Shown here piece after piece: positions 1 through 5,226 of a stretch of 5,226 bases of DNA. The translations under genes were made by a program, and so were the position numbers. Below the pieces are notes generated by a model that worked only from the letters and a program-made list of their open reading frames with translations, had not been told where the DNA came from and did no database searches. This stretch comes from Bacteroidota bacterium (GTDB lineage Bacteria > Bacteroidota > Bacteroidia > Flavobacteriales_D > Crocinitomicaceae). The DNA is taken from NCBI GenBank assembly GCA_024280195.1, contig JAJRQP010000098.1:1-5226 (forward strand), read 5' to 3'. How positions within the stretch are numbered: position 1 is the first letter of the stretch; every line of letters starts with the position of its first letter.

Positions 1-512
1 TCCTCTTCAAACATGATTGATTCTTCAGGATAGCTAATTTTCTTATCAATGAATTGTTGCATAGCAACATACCCTCCAATGTATTCTGTTGGTGTTGGTG
101 GAAATTCATCAATCTCATCATCTAGAGAGATATCAACCATTATTCCTAATTCTCCATCACCTTTTGGGATTCCTAATTCTCCAGATATTGTTGCGTCAAC
201 GGCAGTTGATTTATTATCCGTCTTTACAATATCATCAGAAGGAGGCGTATCAGTTTGAGTAAGTTGTGTGTCATCATTCTGCTCATTCTTTTGAATTTGA
301 ACCTGCTTGATTTTTGGCTTCTCAGGTTCAAAATCCTCTAGCGTGATATTAACAACTTTATGCTCGGCATACTTCTCTTGAAATTCCGTTTTGACAGGAG
401 ATTTGTAAGTAAAAGCTGCCAGTGTTAATGAACCAACTGTTAGTAATCCCATCTGAAACAGGGCTGTTCTTTTCCGCTCGAGGTCGAACCTCGAATTTTT
501 CTTTGCGATCAT
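1..512 (-). CDS. tonB: Energy transducer TonB family protein, N-terminal part (C-terminus beyond the left edge)
   Basis: Translating the minus strand from the ATG at 512-510 gives 170 open codons to the window edge. The start resembles many Bacteroidetes TonB proteins: a short basic head with LERKR (residues 11-15), then one membrane segment (about 17-35) that anchors the protein in the inner membrane. A long acidic, periplasmic linker follows (about 40-140), instead of the Pro/Lys-rich linker of enterobacterial TonB. From about 143 comes EYIGGYVAMQQFI and then ISYPEES, matching the start of the TonB C-terminal domain (family pattern FPGG..A...FI...I.YP..A). Known family role: passing proton-motive energy from ExbB/ExbD to TonB-dependent outer-membrane transporters. 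No ExbB/D or transporter gene is visible, so the substrate is unknown. Bacteroidetes carry several TonB paralogues, so the symbol marks family only. The gene is divergent from the one at 708. The rest of the C-terminal domain lies outside the window. Confidence 0.87.
   Translation of the reverse strand, partial: MIAKKNSRFDLERKRTALFQMGLLTVGSLTLAAFTYKSPVKTEFQEKYAEHKVVNITLEDFEPEKPKIKQVQIQKNEQNDDTQLTQTDTPPSDDIVKTDNKSTAVDATISGELGIPKGDGELGIMVDISLDDEIDEFPPTPTEYIGGYVAMQQFIDKKISYPEESIMFEE
142..183 (-). repeat. 15-bp exact direct repeat with 27-bp period inside the TonB linker
   Basis: The plus-strand sequence ATTCCTAATTCTCCA occurs at 142-156 and again at 169-183. The 27-bp period is nine codons, so the repeat stays in frame. 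In the protein it gives GELGI at residues 111-115 and again at 120-124, joined by PKGD. It looks like a duplicated nonapeptide unit in a flexible linker, which changes linker length without breaking the gene. Confidence 0.7.
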
Positions 513-550
513 AATTAATAAATTTTATATGTTTATACTCGATGAATTCC

Positions 551-583
551 AAAACATATGCCAAAAACACAAAAAGCTAACAA
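551..583 (-). promoter_or_regulatory. Candidate Bacteroidetes-type promoter for tonB
   Basis: On the minus strand a TATGTTTT (558-551) matches the Bacteroidetes -7 consensus TAnnTTTG at seven of eight positions. A TTG (583-581) lies 22 nt upstream, in the range for the -33 element. Transcription would start near 545 and leave a leader of about 33 nt before the ATG at 512. A second -7-like string, TAGCTTTT (579-572), has no TTG at suitable spacing. The region is very AT-rich, so chance matches are likely. Confidence 0.35.
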
Positions 584-683
584 TCAATAAGTTAATGGCT
601 AATATCTGTTAATGAATTGTTAATTTTTACATCTGAATACATCCAATTAATATCACTATAAACACTCTTCAATTAAAAAAGAG

Positions 684-691
684 TATCTTCG
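684..691 (+). promoter_or_regulatory. Candidate -7 element for the IPExxxVDY-pyk unit
   Basis: TATCTTCG matches TAnnTTTG at seven of eight positions and ends 16 nt before the GTG start at 708, which predicts a very short leader. No TTG lies 17-23 nt upstream, so the -33 element is not evident. The rest of the 513-707 intergenic region is AT-rich, with three loose GTTAAT[G/T] strings (591, 608, 619). I see no RNA gene or hairpin terminator in it. Confidence 0.4.
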
Positions 692-707
692 TCTATTCAA
701 AAAAAGA

Positions 708-1133
708 GTGAAAAAGAAGAAGTACATATTAAGTTTTGACCAAGAAATTAATTTTGATTTAATTGGGCTTTGTTCTCATCACAATGATTACCGTCTTGTT
801 TGGAATATTAACTCTCAATTAGGAATTAGACTTGTTAAAATAGAGAGTTATAATTCTTTTCAAAAATCGGGAAAAAATTCAACCTTTCATTCTACCTACG
901 AATACATCGATGAAGTAAACAGGTTGACTTATTTTTTGATTAAAAACAAACACGAAGGACAATATTTAATCCCTGAAAAGACAGCAATCGATTACTTTTT
1001 GTTTCTTTGTGATAATTCTTCTATTCGATTAGAAGAATTAGTACAACAATTAAAATCCGTTCCGAGTATTCTTGGAGCATATGAATTCGATCCAGAAGAA
1101 ATTTCTTCTGCAAAGAATATCACACTTACGTAA
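708..1133 (+). CDS. IPExxxVDY family protein (unknown function)
   Basis: This 141-residue protein starts at a GTG, with a lysine run (MKKKK) at the N-terminus. The region just upstream is purine-rich (AAAAAAAGAG) with no strong Shine-Dalgarno. Residues 88-96 read IPEKTAIDY, the signature that names the Bacteroidetes IPExxxVDY family, with Ile in place of Val. It is predicted soluble: no signal peptide and no hydrophobic stretch long enough to span a membrane. The N-terminal half looks mixed alpha/beta, and about residues 105-118 look helical. The family has no established biochemical function that I know of. The gene ends one base before the ATG of pyk, so the two are very probably co-transcribed and perhaps translationally coupled; association with pyk is, to my recollection, common in Flavobacteriia. 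That suggests, but does not show, a link to pyruvate kinase. I see no catalytic motif. Confidence 0.85.
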   Translation: MKKKKYILSFDQEINFDLIGLCSHHNDYRLVWNINSQLGIRLVKIESYNSFQKSGKNSTFHSTYEYIDEVNRLTYFLIKNKHEGQYLIPEKTAIDYFLFLCDNSSIRLEELVQQLKSVPSILGAYEFDPEEISSAKNITLT

Positions 1134-1134
1134 G

Positions 1135-2553
1135 ATGAAAAAAACAAAAATAATTGCAACAATGGGACCCGCTTCCATTGATAAAGAAATACTAAGAGAA
1201 ATGTTCAACGAAGGCTTGAATGTTTGTCGTCTTAATTTTTCTCACGGTTCTCACGAGGTTCATGATAAAACAATCGAAATCATTCGAGAATTAAATGAAG
1301 AAACCGGAAGAAACATTGCTATTTTAGGAGATTTACAAGGTCCAAAAATCAGAACTGGAAAAATCACAGATAATGGTGTTGAATTAATAGAAGGATCAGA
1401 AGTAATTATCAGTACTGAAGAAATACTAGGGACGGCTTCAAAATTCTCTATTAATTACACGCAACTACCACAAGATGTAACTGCGGGAGAAAGAATTTTG
1501 TTGGATGATGGGAAATTAGCGTTGGAAATCATTTCAACAAACAAGACGAATGAAATTAGAGCAAAAGTTATTTTTGGAGGAATATTATCTTCTCATAAAG
1601 GAGTGAATTTACCGAATACAAAAATTTCAATGCCTTGTCTGACCGAAAAAGATTTAATTGATTTAGAATTCGCATTGTCTAAAAAAATTGATTGGATTGG
1701 CTTGTCATTTGTTCGTTCATCGAAAGATATTATTGAATTAAAAAATATCATTGCAAGCAAAAAAGCAAAAGCAAAAGTCATTGCAAAAATAGAAAAGCCA
1801 GAAGCGCTTGAAGACATTGATGCAATTATTAAGGAAAGTGATGCATTAATGGTTGCTCGTGGAGATTTAGGAGTGGAAATTCCTTATCAAAATGTTCCAT
1901 TGATTCAGAAAATGCTGATTACAAAAGCTATTCGTAGCGCAAAACCTGTAATTGTTGCTACACAGATGATGGAAAGTATGATTACCGCAAGTTCTCCAAC
2001 AAGAGCTGAGGTAAATGATGTTGCAAACGCAGTATTAGATGGTGCTGATGCAGTAATGCTTTCAGGCGAGACATCTGTTGGGAAATATCCTGTAGAAGTA
2101 ATTAAAACAATGGCAAACATTGTGAAAGAAATGGAAAACTTTGAAGGGATTTATCACAAAGAAGAAGTTCCTGAAAAAAATCAAGACCGTTTCATTACAG
2201 ATTCTATTTGTTTCAATGCTTGTCGCCTTTCACGTCGTGTAGAATCTAAAGCAATTCTTACGATGTCATTCTCTGGATACACTGCTTATAAAACATCTTC
2301 ATTAAGACCTAATGCACATATATATGTGTTTACGAGTAATAAAAAAATCTTAACACAATTGAGTTTAATTTGGGGAGTTCAAGGTTTTTATTACAACAAA
2401 AGAGAAAGCACTGACAATACAATTGCTGAAATAAAAAGCATATTGAAAGAGAAAGGGTTGCTAGAGTCAGGAGACATGGTTATCAATATCGCATCGATGC
2501 CAATTGAAGCATTAGGAAACTCTAATATGTTAAAATTAAGCACTGTAGATTAG
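1135..2553 (+). CDS. pyk: Pyruvate kinase
   Basis: The enzyme transfers phosphate from phosphoenolpyruvate to ADP, giving pyruvate and ATP, the last step of glycolysis, in the cytosol. The 472-residue length is normal for bacterial PK. The ATG at 1135 is chosen because the family N-terminus (KTKIIATMGPAS) follows it directly; an upstream TTG in frame (1072) would overlap the previous gene and add non-conserved residues. Visible motifs are R32-x-N34-x-S36-H37 (substrate and ion site), GDLQGPKIRTG (65-75), the B domain (about 70-160), IAKIE with catalytic K218 and metal ligand E220, ARGDLGVEIP (241-250) with metal ligand D244, and T276-QMMESM. A C-terminal regulatory-type domain occupies about 340-472. 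L67, Q68 and K71 match the potassium-independent PK class. It lies one base after the IPExxxVDY gene with no Shine-Dalgarno of its own. No key residue is missing. Confidence 0.97.
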   Translation: MKKTKIIATMGPASIDKEILREMFNEGLNVCRLNFSHGSHEVHDKTIEIIRELNEETGRNIAILGDLQGPKIRTGKITDNGVELIEGSEVIISTEEILGTASKFSINYTQLPQDVTAGERILLDDGKLALEIISTNKTNEIRAKVIFGGILSSHKGVNLPNTKISMPCLTEKDLIDLEFALSKKIDWIGLSFVRSSKDIIELKNIIASKKAKAKVIAKIEKPEALEDIDAIIKESDALMVARGDLGVEIPYQNVPLIQKMLITKAIRSAKPVIVATQMMESMITASSPTRAEVNDVANAVLDGADAVMLSGETSVGKYPVEVIKTMANIVKEMENFEGIYHKEEVPEKNQDRFITDSICFNACRLSRRVESKAILTMSFSGYTAYKTSSLRPNAHIYVFTSNKKILTQLSLIWGVQGFYYNKRESTDNTIAEIKSILKEKGLLESGDMVINIASMPIEALGNSNMLKLSTVD

Positions 2554-2557
2554 AAGA

Positions 2558-2589
2558 TTGCTATATTATATAGAATATCATTATCTTTA
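2558..2589 (+). promoter_or_regulatory. Candidate promoter for the T9SS cargo-PorP/SprF pair
   Basis: TTG at 2558-2560 is followed after 21 nt by TATCTTTA at 2582-2589, seven of eight positions of TAnnTTTG. The spacing suits the Bacteroidetes -33/-7 promoter. Transcription would start near 2596, about 16 nt before the GTG at 2612. It lies just after the pyk stop codon (2553), which suggests the secretion pair is its own unit, though read-through from pyk is possible because no clear terminator is visible. Confidence 0.5.
2561..2573. repeat. Perfect 13-bp AT-rich palindrome in the promoter spacer
   Basis: CTATATTATATAG has six perfectly paired bases on each side of a single central T. It sits immediately downstream of the putative -33 TTG and before the -7 element, where a repressor or activator dimer could bind. 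It lacks G/C pairs except at the ends and has no following T-run, so it is a poor terminator for pyk. Chance is a real alternative in such AT-rich DNA. Confidence 0.4.
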
Positions 2590-2611
2590 CAAGATTCTAA
2601 ATTTAATTGAC

Positions 2612-3133
2612 GTGAAAATCATTCATCGCATACTATTAATTGTAGCCACACTTGGCTCAGCAACTACGTTCTCCCAAATTCAATGTACAGTGGATGTTGC
2701 AATTATTGAAGGAGCAACAATTTCTATGTGTTCAAATGCATTGACAACCATTTCAGGATCTAACGGGTTTGCTTCTTACGCATGGTCTGGTCCAGAAAGC
2801 TTAACCGGACAAACAATAACTCCTCAGTTTTCAGGGACGTATACATTAGCTGCTACAGATGCCGTTAATTGTGTTTCTACCGTTTCTATTGTTGTAACAA
2901 TTAACACAGCACCAACACCAACAATTGTTTCTTCAGAAGGAAATTTTATTTGTCCTAGTGTAGGAACAACTCTTAGCACTACAATTCCTTATTCTACATA
3001 TGATTGGGGGACTGGTAATACAGGCGCAACTTTTTTCACTGCAACACCAAGTATTTACACCGTCACAGTAACTGATGCGAACAACTGTTCAGGGCAAAAT
3101 AACTTACTCATCAGTTCTTTCCTTTCTCATTAA
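2612..3133 (+). CDS. N-terminal fragment of the T9SS cargo: signal peptide and two repeats
   Basis: The GTG at 2612 is chosen because a typical signal peptide follows: basic MKIIHR, a hydrophobic core ILLIVATLG, and SATTFSQ with likely cleavage before Q22. The frame is open further upstream to 2558 (TTG), but that adds non-signal residues and overlaps the putative promoter. Repeat 1 spans about 25-98 and repeat 2 about 99-170. Each has a Cys early, an aromatic-Trp core (SYAWSG; YDWGTG), a YT[L/V]xxTD strand and a following N-Cys, typical of Ig/PKD-like repeats in Bacteroidetes adhesins. The last three residues (LSH) come after the frameshift. If made, the fragment would reach the periplasm but lacks the sorting domain, so it should not be exported by the T9SS. 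Confidence 0.75.
   Translation: MKIIHRILLIVATLGSATTFSQIQCTVDVAIIEGATISMCSNALTTISGSNGFASYAWSGPESLTGQTITPQFSGTYTLAATDAVNCVSTVSIVVTINTAPTPTIVSSEGNFICPSVGTTLSTTIPYSTYDWGTGNTGATFFTATPSIYTVTVTDANNCSGQNNLLISSFLSH
3117..3126 (+). repeat. Tandem pentamer CTTTC x2 at the frameshift point
   Basis: CTTTC occurs at 3117-3121 and immediately again at 3122-3126. With both copies the frame reads ISSFLSH and stops at 3131-3133. With one copy removed it reads ISSFSLTSNAV and continues through to the sorting domain. A 5-bp gain equals a one-base loss in frame terms, so this duplication alone explains the break. A single lost base nearby, giving ISSFPFSLTSNAV, would explain it equally well. Confidence 0.6.
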
Positions 3134-3174
3134 CTTCAAATGCTGTTTCAGGATGCTCTTCTACAGCAATATCA

Positions 3175-3834
3175 TTGACAGCTACAGGCGGCACAAGTTA
3201 TTCTTGGTCCACAGGAGAATTTGGAAGTACAATCATTGTTGACCCATCTTCGCCTACTAATTATTCTGTCACCATTACAGCAGGAACTTGCTCAGAGACA
3301 TTGTCAATGACCGTTCAACCAATAGAGGAACTTGAATATGAATTAGATGACACCATTTATGTGGGAGTAAATGAAAATATCTTCATTGCTGGACCTGATG
3401 GGTTTTCTTCTTTCAGTTGGTTTCCTACCGACCAAATTGACAGTCCTAATTCACAAGGTGTGAACTTCTCTGGAACAGAAAGTCAACTTTTAACGATTGA
3501 TGCTACGCATTCCAGTGGCTGCGTTCTTTCCGATAGTGTGGTGGTTATCGTAGTCGATCTTCATGTTCCTAATGGGTTTTCTCCAAATGGAGATTTATAC
3601 AATCAGTTTTTTGTTATTCCAGAATTAGATACTGATAGCTTAACTGCAGAAGTAACTATTTGGAATAGGTGGGGAGAATTGGTTGTTGAAACAAAAGATT
3701 ATAAAAATGACTGGGAAGGAACGTGTAAAACAGATCTTTGTATGGGAAATAAAACACTCCCTGAAGGAACTTATTTTTACCACATCAACGTGCACGATGT
3801 CACCTTCAAAGGATACGTAACGCTAAAAAGATAA
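3175..3834 (+). CDS. C-terminal fragment of the T9SS cargo: two repeats and CHU_C sorting domain
   Basis: The frame is open from 3103; the TTG at 3175 is only a formal start, since repeat 3 begins upstream near 3121 (SLTSNAVSGCSS). Repeat 3 has SYSWSTG and YSVTITAGTC, and repeat 4 has FSSFSWFP and a late SGC. The CHU_C domain covers about 3559-3831: VPNGFSPNGD, then TIWNRWGELV, DWEG, LPEGTYFY and a terminal FKGYVTLKR, all hallmarks of T9SS type B sorting signals. A small insertion with two cysteines (TCKTDLC) lies between DWEG and LPEG. No signal peptide precedes it, so it could not be secreted if translated alone. Confidence 0.7.
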   Translation: MTATGGTSYSWSTGEFGSTIIVDPSSPTNYSVTITAGTCSETLSMTVQPIEELEYELDDTIYVGVNENIFIAGPDGFSSFSWFPTDQIDSPNSQGVNFSGTESQLLTIDATHSSGCVLSDSVVVIVVDLHVPNGFSPNGDLYNQFFVIPELDTDSLTAEVTIWNRWGELVVETKDYKNDWEGTCKTDLCMGNKTLPEGTYFYHINVHDVTFKGYVTLKR

Positions 3835-3837
3835 GCT

Positions 3838-4851
3838 ATGAAAATCATTATAACACTCATTTTGTTCTTTTTAGTTGGTTTTTCTTTCTCTCAAAACACA
3901 ACTCGTTTTTCGCAATTAAATTTCGCTCAAGGTGTAAACAATCCTGCAGCTATTGCTTTTGATGGTGAATTAATGGTTGACCTAATTGGTCGCAATCAAT
4001 GGTTGGGGGTTGACGGAGCGCCAACAACGATTGCTTTGAATGGGCAATACGAAATTAACCAAGACATGGCGGTTGGTTTGAATGTTTTTCACGACAGAAT
4101 CGGTGCAGAAATGACCAACTCTTTTGCTGCGCAATTTGCTTATCGACTTAAATTAGACTACACTCGAATTTTCTCTATGGGAGTTAGCCTTGGCTTAGAT
4201 AATAGTGTGTTAAATTTTTCAGGTACTCAAACGACCCAGTTAGATGACCCAACTTATGCAAGAGCAGGATACTCAAGAGTATTTCTCAACGGATCTTTAG
4301 GTTTCTTTTACAACGCACCCAATTTCTACGCAGGAATTAGTATTCCTAAGTTATTTCAAAACACCAGAGATGGAGCAGAAAGAGGTTTTAGACCTCCAAG
4401 ATGGCATTATTACGGTTCATTAGGATTCTATTTGGGAGAAGGGAAGTATACTTTTAATCCTCACCTTCAGATTAAAGCAGCAATGAACGCTCCGGTTGCA
4501 GCAGATTTAATTCTCCGCAATACTTTTGTGGGCCGATTCAGTATCATTGTTGGGTACCGTACAGAAAAGTCACTGATTGCCGGTGTCGACTTCTTAGTTA
4601 GTGAAAATCTTAGATTAGGATATTCTTTCAATTATGACATTGGGCCTCTTTCTAAAGTAAAAGGAGCATCGAATGAGCTATACATTGGTCTTGCATTTCC
4701 TTATAATAGTGATCGCTATAATTTCTCTAAGAGAAGATATTTACATAAAGGAAGGTCGAAGTCTGACTACAGTAAAAATTCTCGTAGAAAGCATAAAAAC
4801 AGAGGTCGTAAATACGGAAGAGACAATAAGTATAGAGCACCTATTCGCTAA
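3838..4851 (+). CDS. Type IX secretion system membrane protein, PorP/SprF family
   Basis: This 337-residue protein starts with a signal peptide (MKIIITLILFFLVGFSFSQ). The opening FSQLNFAQGVNNPAAIAFDG is typical of PorP/SprF, whose members begin near a Q-x-x-x-NPA motif. Residues 40-288 form alternating amphipathic strands such as MAVGLNVFHDRIG, FYAGISIPKLF and LRLGYSFNYDIG, consistent with an outer-membrane beta-barrel. Family knowledge: SprF is needed for secretion of the type B cargo SprB in Flavobacterium, and CHU_C proteins are often encoded just upstream of such a gene. Here the cargo stops three bases before this ATG, with no strong Shine-Dalgarno, which fits translational coupling. Because the cargo frame ends early at 3133, translation of this gene may be reduced. 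After the last strand (ELYIGLAFPY) a tail of about 47 residues is strongly basic, which is unusual. The gene itself is intact. Confidence 0.92.
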   Translation: MKIIITLILFFLVGFSFSQNTTRFSQLNFAQGVNNPAAIAFDGELMVDLIGRNQWLGVDGAPTTIALNGQYEINQDMAVGLNVFHDRIGAEMTNSFAAQFAYRLKLDYTRIFSMGVSLGLDNSVLNFSGTQTTQLDDPTYARAGYSRVFLNGSLGFFYNAPNFYAGISIPKLFQNTRDGAERGFRPPRWHYYGSLGFYLGEGKYTFNPHLQIKAAMNAPVAADLILRNTFVGRFSIIVGYRTEKSLIAGVDFLVSENLRLGYSFNYDIGPLSKVKGASNELYIGLAFPYNSDRYNFSKRRYLHKGRSKSDYSKNSRRKHKNRGRKYGRDNKYRAPIR

Positions 4852-4897
4852 AGAATAAAAAAGCATTTCATCTTTCTAAAAACTAAATCGTTTTGGG

Positions 4898-4905
4898 TAT
4901 ATTTG
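4898..4905 (+). promoter_or_regulatory. -7 promoter element for gcvP
   Basis: TATATTTG matches the Bacteroidetes -7 consensus TAnnTTTG at all eight positions. Transcription would start near 4912, about 15 nt before the ATG at 4927. No TTG lies at 17-23 nt upstream. The whole gap after the PorP/SprF stop is 75 bp, too short for a glycine riboswitch, and I see no GC-rich hairpin terminator in it. Confidence 0.55.
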
Positions 4906-4906
4906 C

Positions 4907-4923
4907 CTACACAAATTTTGTAG
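4907..4923. repeat. Imperfect palindrome between the -7 element and the gcvP start
   Basis: CTACACAAATTTTGTAG pairs at seven of eight positions around a central A. It spans the likely transcription start and ends three bases before the ATG. It could be an operator half-site pair or a weak hairpin near the ribosome site. It is AT-rich, so chance is possible. Confidence 0.3.
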
Positions 4924-4926
4924 CAA

Positions 4927-5226
4927 ATGAATACTTTTTCAAAACGACACATTGGTCCTAATGCATCAGAGAAATCTGAAATGCTTAAAACAATTGGAGT
5001 AAGTTCAATTGACGAATTAATTGACAAAACAATTCCAGCTCATATCCGACTGAATAAAAACTTGGATGTAGATCAAGGGTTGTCTGAGCAAGAGTATTTA
5101 GAGCATATTGCCGAATTGGCTGCAAAAAACAGTGTGTTTAAGTCCTTCATTGGACTCGGTTACAATGAAACAATTGTTCCTTCTGTGATTCTAAGAAACA
5201 TCTTAGAGAATCCAGGATGGTACACA
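4927..5226 (+). CDS. gcvP: Glycine dehydrogenase (decarboxylating), P-protein, N-terminal 100 residues
   Basis: The P-protein of the glycine cleavage system uses pyridoxal phosphate to decarboxylate glycine and passes the aminomethyl group to the lipoyl arm of H-protein, in the cytosol. Only the first 100 codons are present and the frame is open to the window edge; the full protein is usually about 950 residues. The recognisable N-terminal pattern is RHIGP (7-11), MLKTIGVSSIDELI, TIPAHIRL, LSEQEYLEHIAELAAKN, FIGLGYNETIVPSVILRNI and ENPGWYT at the edge. The PLP lysine lies far downstream of the window. The ATG is supported by its distance to RHIGP and by the -7 element just upstream. No clear Shine-Dalgarno is seen, as is common in this phylum. 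It has its own promoter and appears unrelated to the preceding secretion pair. Confidence 0.96.
   Translation, partial: MNTFSKRHIGPNASEKSEMLKTIGVSSIDELIDKTIPAHIRLNKNLDVDQGLSEQEYLEHIAELAAKNSVFKSFIGLGYNETIVPSVILRNILENPGWYT

Larger units (their letters stand above)
2612..3834 (+). pseudogene. Frameshifted T9SS type B cargo protein (CHU_C sorting domain, four repeats)
   Basis: Two reading frames together encode one secreted protein of about 405-407 residues: a signal peptide, four beta-sandwich-like repeats of about 65-80 residues, and a C-terminal gliding-motility-associated (CHU_C/TIGR04131) sorting domain. Such proteins pass the Sec system, then the type IX secretion system, and act at the cell surface or outside. 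The first frame stops at 3133, while the correct continuation is one frame away and open from 3103. The stretch 2612-3834 is 1223 nt, two more than a multiple of three, fitting one lost base or five gained. No standard X-XXY-YYZ slippery site occurs in the overlap, so programmed frameshifting is unlikely. Both halves look otherwise intact, with no further stops, so the break is recent or a sequence error. The gene lies three bases before its PorP/SprF partner. The ligand or target cannot be told. Confidence 0.8.

Noticed and set aside
49..258. Plus-strand open frame of 69 codons
   Set aside because: It is antisense to the tonB frame, which has clear family motifs, and its Ser/Pro/Ile-rich translation resembles no protein I know.
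358..570. Minus-strand open frame of 70 codons
   Set aside because: It overlaps the TonB start in another frame. The TonB frame contains the LERKR anchor and membrane segment, while this one has no recognisable feature.
1072..1134. Longer pyk start at an upstream TTG
   Set aside because: It would overlap the preceding gene by 62 bases and add 21 non-conserved residues before the conserved PK N-terminus; the ATG at 1135 gives the normal length.
1593..2120. Two minus-strand open frames (1593-1817 and 1905-2120)
   Set aside because: Both lie wholly antisense to conserved pyk codons and have hydrophobic, composition-driven translations; they are shadows.
2315..2328. Perfect 14-bp palindrome CACATATATATGTG
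   Set aside because: It lies inside conserved pyk coding sequence (AHIYVFT), away from any promoter, and is built on an alternating AT run, so chance is the simplest reading.
3103..3133. Programmed -1 ribosomal frameshift joining the cargo halves
   Set aside because: No X-XXY-YYZ slippery heptamer in the right phase and no strong downstream stem-loop were found in the overlap; a mutation or sequence error explains the data better.
4673..4858. Plus-strand 61-codon frame inside the PorP/SprF gene
   Set aside because: It is an overlapping frame in the AT-rich end of an intact gene, with no start-site support or family resemblance.
4850..4875. Possible terminator after the PorP/SprF gene
   Set aside because: Only a short AAAGA/TCTTT pairing with a long loop and no GC stem or T-run could be drawn, which is too weak to call.
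1..5226. CRISPR arrays, insertion sequences, tRNA or rRNA genes, attachment sites
   Set aside because: No regularly spaced repeats, transposase motifs, terminal inverted repeats or RNA-gene signatures were seen; nearly all the window is coding.

Overview
The window looks like a low-GC chromosome segment from the phylum Bacteroidetes, most likely a member of the Flavobacteriales. The evidence is a Bacteroidetes-style TonB with an N-terminal LERKR anchor, an IPExxxVDY-family protein next to pyruvate kinase, a type IX secretion (T9SS) cargo protein with a CHU_C sorting domain followed by a PorP/SprF gene, AT-rich leaders with almost no Shine-Dalgarno sequences, and several -7 elements close to TAnnTTTG. 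The genus cannot be read from this window.

Layout. Positions 1-512, minus strand: the N-terminal 170 codons of an energy-transducer TonB, running off the left edge. Positions 513-707: a 195-bp AT-rich divergent intergenic region. Positions 708-2553, plus strand: a tight two-gene unit of an IPExxxVDY-family protein of unknown role and pyruvate kinase (pyk), with one base between them. Positions 2558-2589: a plausible promoter that begins the next unit. Positions 2612-3834: a secreted, multi-repeat protein with a C-terminal gliding-motility/T9SS type B sorting domain, broken by a frameshift near 3117-3126. Positions 3838-4851: a PorP/SprF-family outer-membrane protein with an unusual basic tail, three bases after its partner. 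Positions 4927-5226: the first 100 codons of gcvP (glycine dehydrogenase, P-protein), with its own promoter, running off the right edge.

How the genes work together. pyk (glycolysis) and gcvP (glycine cleavage) are housekeeping metabolism. TonB is an inner-membrane energy transducer for outer-membrane transport. The cargo and PorP/SprF genes form a recognised T9SS pairing: the cargo crosses the outer membrane through the T9SS, and the PorP/SprF partner is expected to help its secretion or surface attachment.

The most notable point is the break in the cargo gene. Two adjacent copies of the pentamer CTTTC sit exactly where the frame is lost. Removing one copy restores a single reading frame from signal peptide to sorting domain. 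This may be a recent 5-bp tandem duplication, a low-rate on/off switch, or an assembly error. No undescribed multi-gene system was found; the rest is ordinary Bacteroidetes chromosome.
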